This document shows, in pieces, positions 6,101-7,480 of a DNA stretch of 7,480 bases (its first letter is position 1; each line of letters starts with the position of its first letter). A program made the position numbers and the translations under genes. The notes beneath the pieces are model-generated. The model saw only the letters and a program-made list of their open reading frames with translations, had not been told where the DNA came from and searched no databases. Source of the stretch: Paenibacillus sp. (GTDB lineage Bacteria > Bacillota > Bacilli > Paenibacillales > NBRC-103111); assembly GCA_029239545.1 (NCBI GenBank), contig JARBUQ010000217.1:1-7480 (forward strand). The letters are read 5' to 3'.

Positions 6101-6925
6101 TTACTTCCATTCCACATTAGCCTCTCGGAGCAGCTCCTGCAGCGCTTTCGCAGCGACTTCGAACAATTCCGGTCCTGTTCGACCTTTATAGGGATCGTGC
6201 GCGGCAAGATGAGGTTCAATTGAAAAATAACCTTCATATCCCTTCGCTTTCAGCGCTGCAATCAATTCCCTCAGCTGCCCGTCTCCTCTACCGGCTGGTA
6301 CGACTTGCCCAGTTGCGGCCAAAGCATCCTTCACGTGAACATACGCGATGAAGGGCTCAAGCAGCGGATAGGCTTCGGTCATCGGCCGCACGCCGCATTG
6401 TACGAAATTGGCCGGATCGAAAGCCGCGAGCCAATTCGGCGACTCGCAGGACTGCAGCAGATCGAGACAGCGCACCCCAGTATCCCCGTAAATATGACTC
6501 TCATTCTCGTGCAGCAAGACGATCCCTCTGCTGGCAGCGATCTGAATGATTGCCTGAATCCTCGAGAACACCTCATCACGATGCTCATCATACTGCTTAT
6601 CCGCAATATAAAAAGAAAAAATCCGGATAAACGGGGCACCGAAATAAATAGCAAGATCCAAGGCCCGTTCGAATTGCTCCAGATGCGGTCCGAAGTCGTC
6701 AGTGATTTTGATTTTACCAATAGGCGATGCGATTGCAGAAACGCGAAACCCCCGTTTGTCGAGGTTCTCCTTAATTTCGGCAGCTTCATTAACGCTCAGA
6801 TCAAGCACATTTTTGCCCCAAACTCCACGCAGTTCGAGATGCTTTATTCCCAGCGAATCCAGCACATGCAATTGCATATCGAGATCCGAAGATATTTCGT
6901 CAGAAAATCCAGTTAATGTGATCAT
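6101..6925 (-). CDS. Sugar phosphate isomerase/epimerase-type TIM-barrel protein
   Basis: A 274-residue soluble protein of the xylose isomerase-like/AP endonuclease family 2 TIM-barrel superfamily, cytoplasmic with no signal peptide. The usual order of metal-site motifs is present: HENE at 139-142 (a Glu ligand), FDPAN with Asp170, YVHVKD with His197, and SIEPH with Glu237. AGRGD at 211-215 is the glycine-rich loop seen before the last strands in this family. Together these support a divalent-metal isomerase or epimerase acting on a sugar or sugar derivative; the exact reaction cannot be read from sequence, and some members are dehydratases or function-unknown partners of Gfo/Idh/MocA oxidoreductases. 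The ATG is preceded by AGGAGG (6933-6938) with a 7-base gap, the strongest ribosome-binding site in the window. The neighbours suggest that it processes the imported sugar. Confidence 0.88.
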   Translation of the reverse strand: MITLTGFSDEISSDLDMQLHVLDSLGIKHLELRGVWGKNVLDLSVNEAAEIKENLDKRGFRVSAIASPIGKIKITDDFGPHLEQFERALDLAIYFGAPFIRIFSFYIADKQYDEHRDEVFSRIQAIIQIAASRGIVLLHENESHIYGDTGVRCLDLLQSCESPNWLAAFDPANFVQCGVRPMTEAYPLLEPFIAYVHVKDALAATGQVVPAGRGDGQLRELIAALKAKGYEGYFSIEPHLAAHDPYKGRTGPELFEVAAKALQELLREANVEWK

Positions 6926-6932
6926 CGTCCTT

Positions 6933-6938
6933 CCTCCT
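6933..6938 (-). promoter_or_regulatory. Strong ribosome-binding site of the isomerase gene
   Basis: AGGAGG lies within a longer purine run, 7 bases before the ATG at 6923-6925. It fixes the start, and the protein N-terminus MITLTGFSDEI is typical of the family. Confidence 0.8.
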
Positions 6939-7009
6939 CATTCATCCTCTCTTATCCCATCAACCTGCTTGCTCCAAAACATTGACCGCCTCGTTAACAG
7001 CTGTGTACG

Positions 7010-7035
7010 ATAGTAGGATAGGCTGCCTCTACTAT
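7010..7035. repeat. Dyad overlapping the proposed -10 of the isomerase promoter
   Basis: ATAGTAG (7010-7016) and CTACTAT (7029-7035) are perfect 7-bp inverted repeats with a 12-base spacer. Inside it, AGG (7020-7022) and CCT (7026-7028) continue the symmetry apart from a 3-base bulge. Because it covers the -10 and the expected start site, an operator in DNA is more likely than an RNA hairpin. Confidence 0.35.
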
Positions 7036-7060
7036 ACAGAGATAAGCGCGAAACGTTCAA
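7031..7060 (-). promoter_or_regulatory. Candidate promoter of the isomerase gene
   Basis: On the minus strand TTGAAC (7055-7060, 4 of 6) and TATAGT (7031-7036, 5 of 6) are 18 bases apart. The expected start near 7024 gives a leader of about 100 bases. The TTTCTCACAAT motif ends 8 bases upstream of the -35, the same offset as at the transport-operon promoter. Matched by eye. Confidence 0.4.
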
Positions 7061-7068
7061 TAGTCAGG

Positions 7069-7094
7069 TTTCTCACAATTGATCATTTTCTCAC
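7069..7094 (-). promoter_or_regulatory. Tandem TTTCTCAC repeats, possible regulator site
   Basis: TTTCTCAC on the plus strand occurs at 7069-7076 and 7087-7094, an 18-base offset. The first copy extends to TTTCTCACAAT, which matches TTTCTTACAAT at 3654-3664 in 10 of 11 bases. The second half, ATGTGCAA, is not conserved here. This may be a shared but weaker site for the AraC-type regulator. Confidence 0.35.
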
Positions 7095-7112
7095 TATAGC
7101 TTCGAACCCCAG

Positions 7113-7480
7113 TTATCCCGTACGCCTACTGCTTACATACTGGTCCAATTGTTCGGCTGGTTGAAGGACCGATTGCCCATGGCATACTTCAAGTCTTGCT
7201 GGTTTAAGCTTCCCGACAATGGCAGCGCTTCTCATCGCTTCCGCCATATCTGCTGTGAACATCGCCATTGGCTTGCGCAATTGTCCTTTCCTTGAGGTGA
7301 ACAGATCTCCCGCCAACAGCACACGATCGTGTTCATGATAATAAACGACATGACCTGGGGAATGGCCCGGTGTATGATAAGGAGTTAATCCTCCAATCCT
7401 AACCAAGCCACCTTCAGCATTTTCTGCCAGAGATTGTGCAATTCCAGGTGTCACGCTGATCTCCGCCTTCTTACGACGGG
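7113..7480 (-). CDS. Metallo-beta-lactamase-fold hydrolase, C-terminal part (5' end outside window)
   Basis: The reading frame enters from beyond 7480 and ends at the TAA at 7113-7115; 121 residues are visible. It carries the C-terminal metal-site motifs of the superfamily in order: HTPGHSPGH (the His of motif 3), LLAGD (the bridging Asp of motif 4) and VCHGQ (the His of motif 5). The N-terminal HxHxDH motif must lie outside. A GTG at 7452-7454 could be taken as a start, but the frame is open upstream with protein-like sequence (KKAEIS) and the domain would be incomplete, so the gene continues. Relatives include glyoxalase II-like and general Zn-dependent hydrolases; the substrate is unknown. 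It has no evident functional tie to the sugar locus and is separated from it by a 187-base gap containing a likely promoter. Confidence 0.88.
   Translation of the reverse strand, partial: RRKKAEISVTPGIAQSLAENAEGGLVRIGGLTPYHTPGHSPGHVVYYHEHDRVLLAGDLFTSRKGQLRKPMAMFTADMAEAMRSAAIVGKLKPARLEVCHGQSVLQPAEQLDQYVSSRRTG

Noticed and set aside
6305..6916. A 203-codon plus-strand open frame opposite the isomerase gene.
   Set aside because: It is fully antisense to a gene with clear metal-site motifs; its translation shows no recognisable domain and reads as a shadow frame.
7095..7112. GGTTCGAA on the minus strand, resembling a tRNA T-arm.
   Set aside because: No acceptor, D-arm or anticodon stem can be built around it.
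1..7480. CRISPR arrays, insertion sequences, attachment sites or phage-like defence genes.
   Set aside because: No regularly spaced repeats, transposase or integrase motifs, or terminal repeats with target duplications were seen; all genes are ordinary carbohydrate-locus families.

Overview
The window reads as a chromosomal carbohydrate-use locus from a low-to-mid GC Gram-positive bacterium, most likely Paenibacillus or a close relative. This is inferred from family resemblance: an LplA/LplB/LplC-type sugar importer beside a large two-TM AraC-type regulator is very common in that genus, the ribosome-binding sites are strong and AAAGG/GGAGG-like, and the binding protein has a Gram-positive lipoprotein signal. 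No database search was possible. All six genes are on the minus strand, so they are transcribed from high to low coordinates.

Layout in transcription order: (1) 7480-7113, the C-terminal part of a metallo-beta-lactamase-fold hydrolase that enters from outside the window; (2) 6926-7112, a 187-base promoter region; (3) 6925-6101, a sugar phosphate isomerase/epimerase-type TIM barrel; (4) 6004-6100, a 97-base gap with a 16-position hairpin followed by a possible promoter; (5) 6003-3763, a membrane-anchored AraC-family sensor/regulator; (6) 3544-3762, a 219-base regulatory region with two copies of a split direct repeat and several dyads; (7) 3543-2641, an LplB-like permease; (8) 2624-1749, an LplC/YtcP-like permease with a GTG start; (9) 1714-47, a lipoprotein solute-binding protein; (10) a hairpin at 2-35, at the window edge.

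Proposed working model: an extracellular oligosaccharide or its breakdown product is bound by the lipoprotein and imported by the two permeases. No ATPase gene is present; in related systems a shared MsmX-type ATPase serves. The regulator would sense an external cue through its extracytoplasmic domain and bind DNA with its C-terminal HTH. The isomerase probably acts on the imported sugar. The substrate cannot be named from sequence.

The most interesting signal is regulatory. A split motif, TTTCTTA plus ATGTGCAA, occurs twice in the lplB-like upstream region. Its core TTTCTYACAAT recurs upstream of the isomerase gene. In both places it sits 8 bases upstream of the proposed -35 element, suggesting that one regulator controls both units. 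I found no evidence of a previously undescribed system: every gene belongs to a familiar family.
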